This document shows, in pieces, positions 35,131 through 44,805 of a stretch of DNA of 64,000 bases. The first letter of the stretch is position 1. Every line of letters starts with the position of its first letter. The DNA is taken from NCBI GenBank assembly GCA_013112715.1, contig JABFGB010000021.1:1-64000 (forward strand), in the 5' to 3' direction. Under the pieces are notes generated by a model. That model saw only the letters and a program-made list of their open reading frames with translations. It was not told the DNA's origin and ran no database searches. The position numbers were made by a program, and so were the translations under genes. This DNA comes from Chloroflexota bacterium (GTDB lineage: Bacteria > Chloroflexota > Anaerolineae > Aggregatilineales > J027).

Positions 35131-35892
35131 CTAAATATCATAAACGCTGAAATCTGCCGCCAATTCAATCGGGCCGTTATAAGTTTGACGGGCTTCATCC
35201 AACAAGCGGGTGGGGTCTTTTTCCCACACCTCGTAATGAATCAACACCAACCGCTTGGAATTGGCTTCGGACGCGATTTCACCCGCTTGGGCCGCGCTGG
35301 AATGTCCGGCAGGGTCAGCCCCGGCGGATTCATGAAATAACAAATCGGCATCATAACCAAGCCGCACTACGTTCGGAGTTGGAGCAGTATCACAAGAATA
35401 CCCCACGATTTTACCGGATGCACGGCTTTCAATCCGCAGACCCATAGTGGGGATGCCATAATGTTTGACAGGCCATGAGTTAATGCGGAAATCGGGGTTA
35501 TCTAACACCAACTGCTCTTCGCGTTCGGGGATACGATGGAAGGCCACCGGGAAAAATTGGGGCCAGTCGTCCCATTGAAAAGCGGCCATCATATCTTCGG
35601 TGCGTTCAAGACAGTGATGAAAACCATAGACGCGCAAGGGTTTACGACGGCCTAGCAGCCACATGTGCATCAATAAAATCGGCACGCCATAGACATGATC
35701 GGGATGAAAGTGGGTCAGAATCATATCGGTAAGTTGGTTATGGTGGATGCCAAAACGCCGTAGATTGACGACTGGATTTGAGCCGCAATCTACCAGCACC
35801 ACGCTATGTTCGCCCTGCAACGCAAAATGTGTATTGTCGTGTTCAGCATCCGATACGGCTGCGGCTGACCCCAACACGATTAATCGAGCCAT
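35131..35892 (-). CDS. Metallo-beta-lactamase fold hydrolase (RNase Z/AtsA-like)
   Basis: The 253-residue protein has the MBL zinc motif THFHPDHVYG, the earlier Asp in VLVDCGSN, a later GYSCDTAPT, and the final His in VLIHYEV. This is the tRNase Z-like/arylsulfatase-like subgroup with LGSAAAVSD at the start. It lacks the exosite arm expected of true RNase Z, so a general hydrolase is more likely. It is the first gene of its operon. Confidence 0.85.
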   Translation of the reverse strand: MARLIVLGSAAAVSDAEHDNTHFALQGEHSVVLVDCGSNPVVNLRRFGIHHNQLTDMILTHFHPDHVYGVPILLMHMWLLGRRKPLRVYGFHHCLERTEDMMAAFQWDDWPQFFPVAFHRIPEREEQLVLDNPDFRINSWPVKHYGIPTMGLRIESRASGKIVGYSCDTAPTPNVVRLGYDADLLFHESAGADPAGHSSAAQAGEIASEANSKRLVLIHYEVWEKDPTRLLDEARQTYNGPIELAADFSVYDI

Positions 35893-35940
35893 AAGTGTCC
35901 TTTATGATAGGGCAGAACCACCTGCCCCATCGGATTGATT

Positions 35941-37476
35941 TTACAGGGTGAGCGCCCACTCCACCGCTTTCGGGGTGACATGCACCTCGAAAATCCCCGC
36001 GATCATGAGGAGGGGCAGCACAACAGCAAACCCAATTTTCACCACATCGGCGAATGCACGCAACCACGCCTCCCCAACTGTCATGTTCTGAGGGGGTTTG
36101 GTTGCTACACTCCCTAAACGCAGCGCCGCCGCCCCTGCGATGATGATGGCTGGGATTTCAAAGATGCCATGTGGGATGATTGCCACAATAAACGGCAGTG
36201 GACTTATCCCGGCTGCGGTGACATTCCCCATTAAATACCCAAGTATTCCAAAAGGCAAGATGACCAAGAGAATTGAAGCGACACCGAAGCTGAATGCGCC
36301 GAGCAAAGTCGCTACAAATAGCACGCGCATGTTTTGGGTGACGGCGAGTGTTACCCACCGAGGGTCTTTTTGGGCCGTCTCCCAAATATCACGCATATCG
36401 TCGAGGATTTGATTGTTATCTTTATTCTCAAGCGGCAACTGCCATTTTTCCGAGAGTGCCCAGCCACCCGCGAAGGAGAGAATCATGGCTACGAGCAGAC
36501 ACAGACTTGCACCGCGTAGTTTGCGAATGGAAGGGAAAACCGTCCGACGATAATAGCGAATCGGATTAGGACGGATGGGACGACCCGCAGCTTTGGCGGC
36601 TCGACGTTCTTCACGGGTAATGCCTGTTAATTGCTCCCAAAAGATACGCCATGCCCAACGCAAGTTGATTTCGTCAATAGATCGGCCCAGCAACTCCTCC
36701 CGGTTAAAAATGCCTGCCCCGGTACGTACCAATAGGGTTGTAACGATCAACAGTCCCCCGGCGACGTACCATAAGACATAACGCTGATGGGGTTGGATCA
36801 TCAGGATGCTCTCACCCATGACCAAAATGGACATCGGCAAAATAATGGCGCTGGCAAGCAGGTTGGCGGCGCGGGTGGAGGTGGTTTGGCTGGAAACGAC
36901 GACGGCCCCCGTCACCATCACCAATGCTTGTACAGTGGTGAGGACAGCAATCAAGACCACAAGACTGAAATCAGGCCGCCATTGTTGTGACCCTAAAATC
37001 ATCTGCCCAATGTAAATCCCGACCCCAAGATAGGCCGCTACTAGGGGCGGAATCATCGCGGCGAATACTTTGCCCAGATATAGCTCGGTGTTGGTGAGAG
37101 GGGTTGAGAGCAAAGGCTCAAGGCTGCGGCGTTCCTTTTCACCGACAAAGGTTTCGAGGGCGATGACTAGCGAGATGCTGACCGGGAAGAATCCTACCAG
37201 CATGGGCATGAGGGGCAAAAACGCCTCAATAAATTCCTTGCCATCCGCGCCCTGTTTGTCGAAGTAATTAATAAACACCCGGCTGGTGAAATTGGCAAGG
37301 GTTGGGAAAAACAGCGTCAGGAGGAAGATGGGCACAACAATGCGCCAATCCCGAAAGCTGTCACGGACTTCGCGGCGGGTGATGATCCACGCATTGCGCA
37401 GGGTATGCAGCCAATTAAACCCGTTGCCGAAATAGGTCTGGACATGATCACTGGTATCACTGGACAGCGCGTTCAT
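35941..37476 (-). CDS. ABC-2 permease fused to a SpoIIM (stage II sporulation M) domain
   Basis: From ATG 37474-37476 the protein is 511 residues. Residues about 20-260 form an ABC-2 permease (RDSFRDWRIVVPIFLLTLF, then GEKERRSLEPLLSTPLTNTE, the conserved cytoplasmic motif). Residues about 310-505 form SpoIIM: RVLFVATLLGAFSFGVASI, then IIPHGIFEIPAIIIAGAAAL. AGGAG precedes the start by 9 bases, and the gene overlaps the end of the ATPase gene by 20 bases. Substrate unknown. Confidence 0.85.
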   Translation of the reverse strand: MNALSSDTSDHVQTYFGNGFNWLHTLRNAWIITRREVRDSFRDWRIVVPIFLLTLFFPTLANFTSRVFINYFDKQGADGKEFIEAFLPLMPMLVGFFPVSISLVIALETFVGEKERRSLEPLLSTPLTNTELYLGKVFAAMIPPLVAAYLGVGIYIGQMILGSQQWRPDFSLVVLIAVLTTVQALVMVTGAVVVSSQTTSTRAANLLASAIILPMSILVMGESILMIQPHQRYVLWYVAGGLLIVTTLLVRTGAGIFNREELLGRSIDEINLRWAWRIFWEQLTGITREERRAAKAAGRPIRPNPIRYYRRTVFPSIRKLRGASLCLLVAMILSFAGGWALSEKWQLPLENKDNNQILDDMRDIWETAQKDPRWVTLAVTQNMRVLFVATLLGAFSFGVASILLVILPFGILGYLMGNVTAAGISPLPFIVAIIPHGIFEIPAIIIAGAAALRLGSVATKPPQNMTVGEAWLRAFADVVKIGFAVVLPLLMIAGIFEVHVTPKAVEWALTL

Positions 37477-38410
37477 GGGATTGCTTCTCCTGCCCCTCAT
37501 CTTCTTCGACGATTTGTAAATAGACATCTTCCAATGTCTGGGTTAATTGGCTGAGGGTGATGACATCAATACCCAAGCCCAACACACGACGTAAGACCTG
37601 TGGATTAATTTCAGCCGGATTGGAGGCCTCATAACGCAGCCAGTTTTCGCCGTTCTCGACGACCTTCACCAGCGGGGCTAAATCTTTGGCAAGGCCATTC
37701 AGTGGCTGTGAGGTTTTGAGTTCCATCAGGGGTGGGCCAACAAAACGAGTGGCGAGGCTTGCCATATCACCATAGGCCACAATGCGCCCCCGCCGAATCA
37801 CGCCAATGTTATCCGCAAGGGCTTCGGCTTCGGTCAGATTATGGGTGGTCAAAATAATAGTGCGTTTGTCTTGGCGCAGTTCGATGATGGCGTCGCGCAC
37901 CAATTTGGCACTTTGTGGATCCATCGCGCTGGTGGGTTCGTCGAGCAACAGCACAGGCGGATCATGCAGCAGCGAACGGACGAGGGCCAGTTTTTGTTTC
38001 ATGCCTTTGGAATATTCCCCGACCCGTTTGCCAAAAGCATCACCCAAGCCGAAGCGAATCATCAACTGTTCGGCGCGGGCTTGGCGGACGTTGGGGGGGA
38101 GATGATAGATGCGTCCAAAAAAATCGAGATATTCCAGACCACGCATTCGTTCATAGAGGCCGTGCTGCTCGGTCAATACGCCGACACTGGCTCGTACCCG
38201 CGCCGCATCTTTTACGACATCGTAGCCCGCAACTTTGGCCCAGCCAGAGGTGGGGGCAAGGATTGAGGTCAACATGCGGATGGTAGTGGTCTTGCCAGCC
38301 CCATTTGGCCCTAAGATGGCTAATACCGTGCCGGGGGGAACGGAGAGATTGACATTATGCACGGCCTCAAAATCGCCAAAAAATTTGGTGAGGCCCTCGG
38401 TTTCAATCAT
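37457..38410 (-). CDS. ABC transporter ATP-binding protein (NatA/CcmA type)
   Basis: The 317-residue ATPase has Walker A GPNGAGKTTTIRML, the Q-loop VLTEQHGLYERM, the signature YSKGMKQKLALVRSL, Walker B VLLLDEPTSAMDP and the H-loop LTTHNL. A C-terminal DUF4162-like region (about 225-305) is typical of exporters paired with ABC-2 permeases. It overlaps the permease-SpoIIM gene and supplies its energy. Confidence 0.92.
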   Translation of the reverse strand: MIETEGLTKFFGDFEAVHNVNLSVPPGTVLAILGPNGAGKTTTIRMLTSILAPTSGWAKVAGYDVVKDAARVRASVGVLTEQHGLYERMRGLEYLDFFGRIYHLPPNVRQARAEQLMIRFGLGDAFGKRVGEYSKGMKQKLALVRSLLHDPPVLLLDEPTSAMDPQSAKLVRDAIIELRQDKRTIILTTHNLTEAEALADNIGVIRRGRIVAYGDMASLATRFVGPPLMELKTSQPLNGLAKDLAPLVKVVENGENWLRYEASNPAEINPQVLRRVLGLGIDVITLSQLTQTLEDVYLQIVEEDEGQEKQSHERAVQ

Positions 38411-38565
38411 GGTAAATCCCTGTCTGTTGATCGGGCGTTGTTATTTAATTGTAAGGAATTGTTAAAAGAACCTAAATAGTATTGAGGGCATGGTTTGTAT
38501 GAAAAATTTGTGAATGAATCCACCGCGCCCCATTTAGGCCCAAAAACCCTCATTCACCGAATATT

Positions 38566-39381
38566 CTAGCGGCGCAAATTCCACGAATCGTTGGCGTAGG
38601 TTTCTTGTATCAATTCGGTGGCTCGATCTTCCTCGTCTTGGCTTAAATCGGTAGCCTCTAATTGGACATTAAACGTTGTGCTAAAGGCCTCCGCCATTGT
38701 ATAAGCGGCTTTTTCCCAATCGAGTTCAATACCGAGGGCATCTTCCACCGTGCAGGCCCGCTGGCGTACCCGTTCTTTGGCAGATTCGCGTTCAGCTTCG
38801 TTTTCAAACTCAAGGGCATCACAAATCCGGGTGACATCCCCCCACAATGGAATTGAACCATGCTGCAAGACGGCATTGGCGCGGCGAACTTGGGCACTGC
38901 CGATTAATTTACGACCCTGCCATGTAATTTCGTAATTGGAAGGCACTTCAAAACACACTGGCCCGGTGGTTTTGGGGGTCTCGTGCAAGGGCATACTTTC
39001 GGCGGCGACGCCTAACTGATGCAGGCCGTTGAGCAAAGCGGCACTGAGGCGACGATAACTGGTGAGGATGTCGCCTTCGACCAGTGGGTGATCGTCGGGA
39101 AAAGCGATGCTATAAGTCAATTCATCGGTGTGCAAAATCGCTTTGCCGCCGGTGGCCCGCCGCACCAAGCCCCATCCATTGGCTTGGATGCGTTCTTGAT
39201 CGGCTTCACGGCTGAACTGCCCATAACCGAGCGAGAGGCAAGCAGGCCGCCACGCATAAAAACGTAAGGTAGGGGCGATTAACCGTTTGCCAATGGTCTC
39301 CATGATGGCTTGGTCAATCGCCATATTGGTTGCGCCGTCTAAAGCAGGGTGGAAAATTACACGCCAAGTATTTGTGGACAT
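38566..39381 (-). CDS. Lipoate-protein ligase A / octanoyltransferase LipM-like
   Basis: The 271-residue protein has the BPL/LPL catalytic fold: NMAIDQAIME near the start, RRATGGKAILHTDELTYSI for the adenylate or acyl site, CFEVPSNYEI with the Cys used by LipM-type octanoyltransferases, and GRKLIGSAQ with the catalytic-site Lys. It moves octanoyl or lipoyl groups onto carrier proteins. ATG 39379-39381 is preferred to TTG 39405. It stands alone. Confidence 0.87.
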   Translation of the reverse strand: MSTNTWRVIFHPALDGATNMAIDQAIMETIGKRLIAPTLRFYAWRPACLSLGYGQFSREADQERIQANGWGLVRRATGGKAILHTDELTYSIAFPDDHPLVEGDILTSYRRLSAALLNGLHQLGVAAESMPLHETPKTTGPVCFEVPSNYEITWQGRKLIGSAQVRRANAVLQHGSIPLWGDVTRICDALEFENEAERESAKERVRQRACTVEDALGIELDWEKAAYTMAEAFSTTFNVQLEATDLSQDEEDRATELIQETYANDSWNLRR

Positions 39382-39452
39382 TTTTATACTCACTTTGGTT
39401 GTCAAAATCCCAAAAATTTTTAGCCAACTGTTCTAATTTTGCCAATTGGCGC

Positions 39453-39458
39453 TATAAT
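39453..39458 (+). promoter_or_regulatory. Predicted -10 element before the NERD-helicase gene
   Basis: TATAAT in the context GGCGCTATAAT lies about 70 bases before ATG 39527. No convincing -35 is present at 16-18 bases. The same GCTATAAT core precedes gyrB and the LppX-like gene. Confidence 0.45.
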
Positions 39459-39526
39459 GCGAAATAACAGTACGAAATCCTAACAGGATCAAAACGTTAG
39501 GCCAATATTGAAATTATCTTGAAACC

Positions 39527-41584
39527 ATGAGTGTCCGTGCCCAGTCCGGTCAAACTGAACATAAGCGATTGCAGGCGGCTGTCCATGCGGCCAAGTTGCG
39601 CGTCGTCGGGCATCAAGATATTTTTGATCTGGCACAAATTGGCCTGATGGCGTCTATCCTCGAAATATATGGCGGTAGTGAACGGGGGTTTGTGTACGCC
39701 GAACCTGCCCTGCTGGATGCCCAAGTGCCCCCGCCCGATCTGGTGTTGGCCCATCCCACATTGGGGCTAATGGTTTTTGAGGTCAAGGCGTATGACCTTG
39801 ATTATATCGAGGGTATGGAAGCAGGCAGCCTTAAAATTCGGCGGCATGGGCAAGTGTCGCTGGTGAATCCCTTGCGGCAGGCCCAACGCGGCATGTTTGC
39901 TATCAAAGATGCCTATGAAAAGTTCGCCCCCGGTGCGCCGCGTCCGCTGTTTCATTCAATGGTGGCTCTGCCGAATATTCCTGAAAGTGAATGGAATTGG
40001 CTGGGATACGACCGCTGCATAGATGGTCGGTTGGTGTTGTTTGCCGAACATTTCCAAGATGTGGAACGGATGCAGGGAAAAATCTCCACATTTATCCAAC
40101 AGGCCCTTCAACGGACAGGTCGGGCCGATCCATACCCTCCCAATGCTGAAGCGACCCTGCTGCGGGTATTTGGCGATTCGGCGGTATTAAACGATGCACG
40201 ACAGTTGGTGCATCAGTTGGACAGTCTCGGCGCGGAGATTGACAGGATTGAGCAAGCCCATAAACAACTATCGGCAGAACAGCAGCACCTTTCACGTTTG
40301 GACACATGGGGACATCCTTTTTTGGTACGTGGGGTGGCTGGGTCGGGCAAAAGCATTGTGCTGGCGAATCAGGTGGCGCGTACTATTTACCGCCACGAAA
40401 AATTACATTCACAGTTGGCCCTGTTTGAAGAAGATCAACATCCCCTGCCCAAGATCGGGGTGATTTGTTTTAACCGTAGTCTAGTGGCGCTATTGCGGGA
40501 GCGCGTGGCACGGGCCTATCATGCTCTGACGGGTGCGGAACTGCCAGATTTTGTCACGGTGATTGATCTCAATGCCCTGCTATATCAGATTGGGGCGACG
40601 TTGGGTGAGCCGCATTTTCGTTACGTGCGGGCAGGCAACTCACCCGATGCCGAGAAACGCGCCCATAAACATGTGCAGCAAATCGAAGCCCTCCATCTTA
40701 ATCGTCCCGACCTCTATGACCAGATCGCGTTTGATGCGCTGTTTATTGATGAAGGCCAAGATGCTCACCCCGAAGAATATGCTGTTTTGCAGGCGCTGAC
40801 ACGCACCACACCGCAAACGGGTGAACGCAGCCTGATGATTTTTTATGATGACGCCCAAAATGTCTATGGGCATCCTCCCCCTACATGGCGCAATTTCAGC
40901 CTGAATTTGGCAGGGGGACGAGCCGCGATTATGGAGCAGTGCTATCGCAACAGCCGCGAAATTGTGGAATTGGGACTGAATGTGCTGTTGGGGGTTCATG
41001 CCCCGCAGCAGGTTCGGGTGGCAACACGCCGATTTGCCGATATTCACACCTTGCAAGAGAAAAAGCTGGTGGAAGAAACGGCACAAGGCTGGCGGGTCAA
41101 TTTTGCTGAACCATCGGGCATTGAGCCGATTGTACGCGGATTTGAGACACGGGTGGAGCAATTGGACTGGGTGGCGGAGGCGGTGGTGGCACTGTTGGAA
41201 GACGAACAGGTGCGTCCGGAACATCTTCTTATTCTCGCGCCCAAAGCCAATTCGTTTAATCATCTCAGTCGGCGGGTTGGACAGTTGACCAAAAACAAAA
41301 TCCGGCTGCGTTTGGTTGGTGGCCCTTTCCAGCAGCATTTAGATGAACTGCTTATCATCCCCGACTATCTGACCCTTGCGACGATTCATGCCGCTAAAGG
41401 CTATGACGCGCCGATTGTGTTTGTGGTGGACGCGGATCAGATTGAAACCAACGTGATTGGGCGGGCATTGTTTTATGTGGGAGTCACCCGCGCCAAACGG
41501 TATTTATTTGTGACCGGGGCAAATCATCCAACGTCATTGCTGACCGAGGCGATGACACTCCAGAATCCATCTCAATCCCGTTAA
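39527..41584 (+). CDS. NERD nuclease-like domain fused to UvrD/Rep-type helicase
   Basis: The 685-residue protein has a NERD domain (about 25-130) with nuclease residues D71 (PPPDLVLA) and E85/K87 (FEVKAYD), the PD-(D/E)XK pattern. A superfamily 1 helicase follows: Walker A GVAGSGKS at 269-276, Walker B FIDEGQD, motif III-like LMIFYDDAQNVYG, motif V TIHAAKGYD and motif VI YVGVTRAKRYLFV. Such fusions process DNA ends and occur in repair and in defence islands. It is 3 bases from the next gene, which is unrelated in function. Confidence 0.85.
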   Translation: MSVRAQSGQTEHKRLQAAVHAAKLRVVGHQDIFDLAQIGLMASILEIYGGSERGFVYAEPALLDAQVPPPDLVLAHPTLGLMVFEVKAYDLDYIEGMEAGSLKIRRHGQVSLVNPLRQAQRGMFAIKDAYEKFAPGAPRPLFHSMVALPNIPESEWNWLGYDRCIDGRLVLFAEHFQDVERMQGKISTFIQQALQRTGRADPYPPNAEATLLRVFGDSAVLNDARQLVHQLDSLGAEIDRIEQAHKQLSAEQQHLSRLDTWGHPFLVRGVAGSGKSIVLANQVARTIYRHEKLHSQLALFEEDQHPLPKIGVICFNRSLVALLRERVARAYHALTGAELPDFVTVIDLNALLYQIGATLGEPHFRYVRAGNSPDAEKRAHKHVQQIEALHLNRPDLYDQIAFDALFIDEGQDAHPEEYAVLQALTRTTPQTGERSLMIFYDDAQNVYGHPPPTWRNFSLNLAGGRAAIMEQCYRNSREIVELGLNVLLGVHAPQQVRVATRRFADIHTLQEKKLVEETAQGWRVNFAEPSGIEPIVRGFETRVEQLDWVAEAVVALLEDEQVRPEHLLILAPKANSFNHLSRRVGQLTKNKIRLRLVGGPFQQHLDELLIIPDYLTLATIHAAKGYDAPIVFVVDADQIETNVIGRALFYVGVTRAKRYLFVTGANHPTSLLTEAMTLQNPSQSR

Positions 41585-41587
41585 TTT

Positions 41588-42763
41588 ATGCAATGGCTTA
41601 TCCCCTATCGCAAAGTGTTTTGGATATGGGGCCTATTTTTGATTACCTCATTTTTGGTAGGCCGCTATATTGCCGATCATCGAGACGAATTAGCGCCCAA
41701 TCTTGCCTTTTCGGATAGCTGGCATGTGCATCTGTGCCGGGTGGATTGTTATTCGGAAAATCGGGTCGTCCGCGAATGGTATCATGTGCAGAATCAGTTC
41801 GTGGTCAAATATCCCTTGCTGGCGGGGGTGGCGCGAATCATTTCACAGCAGACGGGCCTTGCCACAACATTGGCGGTGTTTGGGGTGGCAAAACTGGGGG
41901 TGCTGGTCGGGTTGGCGGAGTTGTGGCGATGGGTGGCCGCCGAAAAAGATGAACCAACAGCCCAGCGGGTGGTGGGTTGGATGGCGTTCGGGTATCTGCT
42001 GACAGGTTATGTATGGATTGTGCCCTATCCTGAAGGATGGCAGTTAGCCTTCACGGTGCTCACCTTAAATTTTTACGGGCGAAAGCAGTATTGGCTGACT
42101 GGATTTTTTGCCAGCTTGCTGACCCTTACAAGACCGCAAGGTGTATTAATTGTGCCCATATTGGCGCTGGGTTTGCTGTTGCAAGGTGGGTTAGGGCGGC
42201 AATCTTCTCAACAGTGGCGCTTGAAGTTCGTCCATATTTTGCAGACATGCCTTGCGCCGACGATTGCTTGGTGGCTGTGGATGCTGGAAGCACAGCGATT
42301 GACCGGGGTTGCTTTTGCCCCGATTAAGCTACAAGAGAAATTTGCGCGACCGATCTCATGGCCGCTGCCCGTGCTGATTAAATTTGTGGATAAGTGGGTG
42401 TTGGGCGAAAAATTCCAACACAGCATCGGTATCCCGCTCCTGACCTTGCAATTGGTTTTAATCTTCGCGGTGATGATTTGGCTGACGAAGCTGGCGCTCG
42501 ATAAGAAATTAGCACCGGAATGGGTCTGGCTGAGTTGGCTGACGTTATGGGTTTGTCTTAGCACTACACCGTTTTCGATTGCCCGATTTATGTTGATTAG
42601 CCCAGTCGCGTGGGTAGCGATTTATCTGCCGGAGCGCTGGCAGGCGAAAGTTAGAAAAGCCGAACCGTTTTTGTGGGCCATCTTTTTCGACATCACCGTG
42701 ATTTGGACGGTCTACATTTTCACCGATTTGGGCATTAAATCGTGGGTTTTCTACCTCCCCTAA
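41588..42763 (+). CDS. GT-C type mannosyltransferase-like membrane protein (PIG-V-like)
   Basis: The 391-residue protein has about ten hydrophobic segments. After the first one an outer loop carries LCRVDCYSENRV and FVVKYPLLAGVAR, and later TGYVWIVPYPEGWQLAFTVL with TLTRPQGVLIVP. This layout matches the PIG-V/GPI-mannosyltransferase-like group of polyprenyl-sugar-dependent transferases. It probably glycosylates a lipid or protein outside the cell. It follows the helicase gene by 3 bases, so the two share a transcript. Confidence 0.75.
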   Translation: MQWLIPYRKVFWIWGLFLITSFLVGRYIADHRDELAPNLAFSDSWHVHLCRVDCYSENRVVREWYHVQNQFVVKYPLLAGVARIISQQTGLATTLAVFGVAKLGVLVGLAELWRWVAAEKDEPTAQRVVGWMAFGYLLTGYVWIVPYPEGWQLAFTVLTLNFYGRKQYWLTGFFASLLTLTRPQGVLIVPILALGLLLQGGLGRQSSQQWRLKFVHILQTCLAPTIAWWLWMLEAQRLTGVAFAPIKLQEKFARPISWPLPVLIKFVDKWVLGEKFQHSIGIPLLTLQLVLIFAVMIWLTKLALDKKLAPEWVWLSWLTLWVCLSTTPFSIARFMLISPVAWVAIYLPERWQAKVRKAEPFLWAIFFDITVIWTVYIFTDLGIKSWVFYLP

Positions 42764-42998
42764 GATTGCCCCCCGAATTTTAGCCCTGCTGATAGGAGAC
42801 TGAAAGTTCTCCGTTAGCCGTCTTGCAAGGATGCTCCCGTACCATTGAAAACTATATCGGGGAATTGGAATAACCAGAAAAAAACAAACTTTCTGAATTT
42901 TTTGTAAAGAAGCCCCGATTGACCAACACACTTTAACTAGCATCGCCGACAGAAAAAGTGTAGTGGAACAAAAAATCAGCTTTCGGGGGAAAGTTACG

Positions 42999-43766
42999 AT
43001 GCAGATCGAAAAGTCACTCAATCAGGCAGCCAATAACCAACAAATTAAAGAACAATTCAAAGCCAACGTTCGCAACCTGCGTACCGTTGCCTATTTCACG
43101 GCGAAACGTGCGCTGGATATTGTCGCCGCCAGCCTTGTCTTGCTGGTGCTGGGTATCCCGATGCTCATCATTGCCATGTTGATCGAAATCGAAACCCCCG
43201 GCTCGGCTATCTTTGCTCAGGAACGAGTCACCGCTCGCCGCAAACGCATTGTGAACGGCAAGGCGGAGTTCGATGTCGTGACCTTCACCTGCTACAAGTT
43301 CCGCACCATGTACAAAGATGCTTCCAGTGAGATGCACCAAGCCTTCATGAAAGCCTTCATCAAGAATGATGTGGCGGCGATGGCGGCGATTAATGGCACG
43401 GAGAATGCGGAGATCAAGAAGATCATCAAAGACCCACGAGTGACTTTGATTGGCAAGTTCCTGCGTAAGACCAGTTTGGACGAACTGCCTCAATTCATCA
43501 ATGTGCTCAAGGGCGAGATGACATTGGTTGGCCCACGTCCCTGCATCCCCTACGAAGTGGAAGAATATGCGGCATGGCACAAGCAGCGGCTACAGGCGAT
43601 TGGTGGAATCACCGGTCTGTGGCAGGTGAGTGCCCGTAGCGCCGCCGATTTTGATGGCATGTGCAAACTGGACATCGAATACATCCAAAACCAGTCGTTG
43701 CTGACCGACATTAAGCTGATTGTGAAGACCCCACTGGTGATGATCTTCGGACGTGGTGGATTCTGA
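42999..43766 (+). CDS. Bacterial sugar transferase (polyprenyl-phosphate sugar-1-P transferase)
   Basis: From ATG 42999 the protein is 255 residues: one membrane hairpin (about 40-60, LDIVAASLVLLVLGIPML), then the catalytic domain with FTCYKFRTMY, IGKFLRKTSLDELPQFINVL and MTLVGPRPCIPYEVEEYA, and GITGLWQVSARS. This is the minimal WbaP/PglC-like core that starts lipid-linked glycan synthesis by adding sugar-1-phosphate to undecaprenyl phosphate. The insertion MAAINGTENAEIKK between the motifs is not usual. The upstream 235-base gap shows no clear feature. Confidence 0.9.
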   Translation: MQIEKSLNQAANNQQIKEQFKANVRNLRTVAYFTAKRALDIVAASLVLLVLGIPMLIIAMLIEIETPGSAIFAQERVTARRKRIVNGKAEFDVVTFTCYKFRTMYKDASSEMHQAFMKAFIKNDVAAMAAINGTENAEIKKIIKDPRVTLIGKFLRKTSLDELPQFINVLKGEMTLVGPRPCIPYEVEEYAAWHKQRLQAIGGITGLWQVSARSAADFDGMCKLDIEYIQNQSLLTDIKLIVKTPLVMIFGRGGF

Positions 43767-43774
43767 TTCGCCGA

Positions 43775-44647
43775 ATGAACCTGAAAATTCGTAATCTCTA
43801 TACCCCCGATGTTGATGCCGCTAACGAAATTCTCGTGGCGGCTTTTCAGTCTTCACGCACTTATCAAGAGGATTTGAATCTATACCTAACGCTCGCGCCG
43901 AATGATTGGTATCTGGCGGAATGGGATAATATCCCCGCTGGAATGGTGGGCGTCGTGAATTATGGCCCGATGGCGTATGTCGGGTTTATGGCGGTGCATC
44001 CGGATTTCCAGCGCAAGGGCATCGCTGAGGCTCTCATGAAACACGGCCTTGCTGAGATGGAAGCGGCAGGGTGTCCGATTGCCTTGTTAGATGCAAGCGC
44101 GATGGGTGAGCCGCTGTATCACAAATTGGGCTTTGTGGATGACGGTCAAAGCGCCCAATATTGGATTGAGGGTTCGCTGGTAAGAAAATCAACCGATTTT
44201 CAGTCTATTGAGATGGACGGCATCACCACGCGATTGATGCGACCTAGCGATATTCCTAATCTGGTTCAACTGGATACCCCGATTTTTGGCGCGAACCGCG
44301 AACGGCTCTTTGCACTGCTGATTGAGGCACTACCCGAACGCTCATTTGTGGCGGAAAATACCTCTGGGCAATTGGTGGGGTTTGTTTTTTCGCAGGAAAA
44401 ACGGATCGGGCCAATGGTTGCACTGAATCCACTAGCCGCCGAAGCTCTGCTACAAGCCGCCTTATCTGTCCCAATCGAAGGGCGGGTCATGATGATCGCG
44501 CCTGTGATTAACCCTTTTGCCCAAGAGTTGATGCTGAAATATGGATTTCAACATTTCCGTACCAATGCCCATATGCGGTATGGGGGTACTCAACATCCGG
44601 GTCAACGCGACTTAATCTACGGCCTGATGAGTTTTGCGATTGGTTAA
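43775..44647 (+). CDS. Tandem GNAT acetyltransferase
   Basis: The 290-residue protein has two GNAT domains. The first has VGFMAVHPDFQRKGIAEALM, an intact acetyl-CoA loop (QRKGIA), and PLYHKLGFVDDG. The second (about 148-285) keeps the fold (FVFSQEKRIGPMVALNPLAAEALL, LMLKYGFQHFR) but has lost the Q/R-x-x-G-x-G loop, so it is probably non-catalytic. The substrate is unknown. It follows the sugar transferase by 8 bases. Confidence 0.85.
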   Translation: MNLKIRNLYTPDVDAANEILVAAFQSSRTYQEDLNLYLTLAPNDWYLAEWDNIPAGMVGVVNYGPMAYVGFMAVHPDFQRKGIAEALMKHGLAEMEAAGCPIALLDASAMGEPLYHKLGFVDDGQSAQYWIEGSLVRKSTDFQSIEMDGITTRLMRPSDIPNLVQLDTPIFGANRERLFALLIEALPERSFVAENTSGQLVGFVFSQEKRIGPMVALNPLAAEALLQAALSVPIEGRVMMIAPVINPFAQELMLKYGFQHFRTNAHMRYGGTQHPGQRDLIYGLMSFAIG

Positions 44648-44649
44648 GC

Positions 44650-44679
44650 ATTGACGTTGGTGAAGGCCAGTTTGTATAA
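44650..44679 (+). promoter_or_regulatory. Promoter of the rplU-rpmA-rpmE operon
   Basis: TTGACG (44650-44655) and TATAAT (44674-44679) are 18 bases apart, about 127 bases before rplU. Position and match to consensus make this one of the better promoters in the window. Confidence 0.65.
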
Positions 44680-44805
44680 TACCCTCCCGCAGTAATGCGC
44701 TTTTTTTCGTTAGCCAATTTTCCCCGTTATGGTTTCACGTTCAGTCATCAGTGAAAATGTGACCCTATAGCGGTGGCAAGTGAGAATTGGAGAAATCCTT
44801 TCAAC

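Noticed and set aside
42764-42998. Possible gene or regulatory RNA between the GT-C and sugar transferase genes
   Set aside because: No frame with a start and ribosome site, and no clear hairpin, was found.
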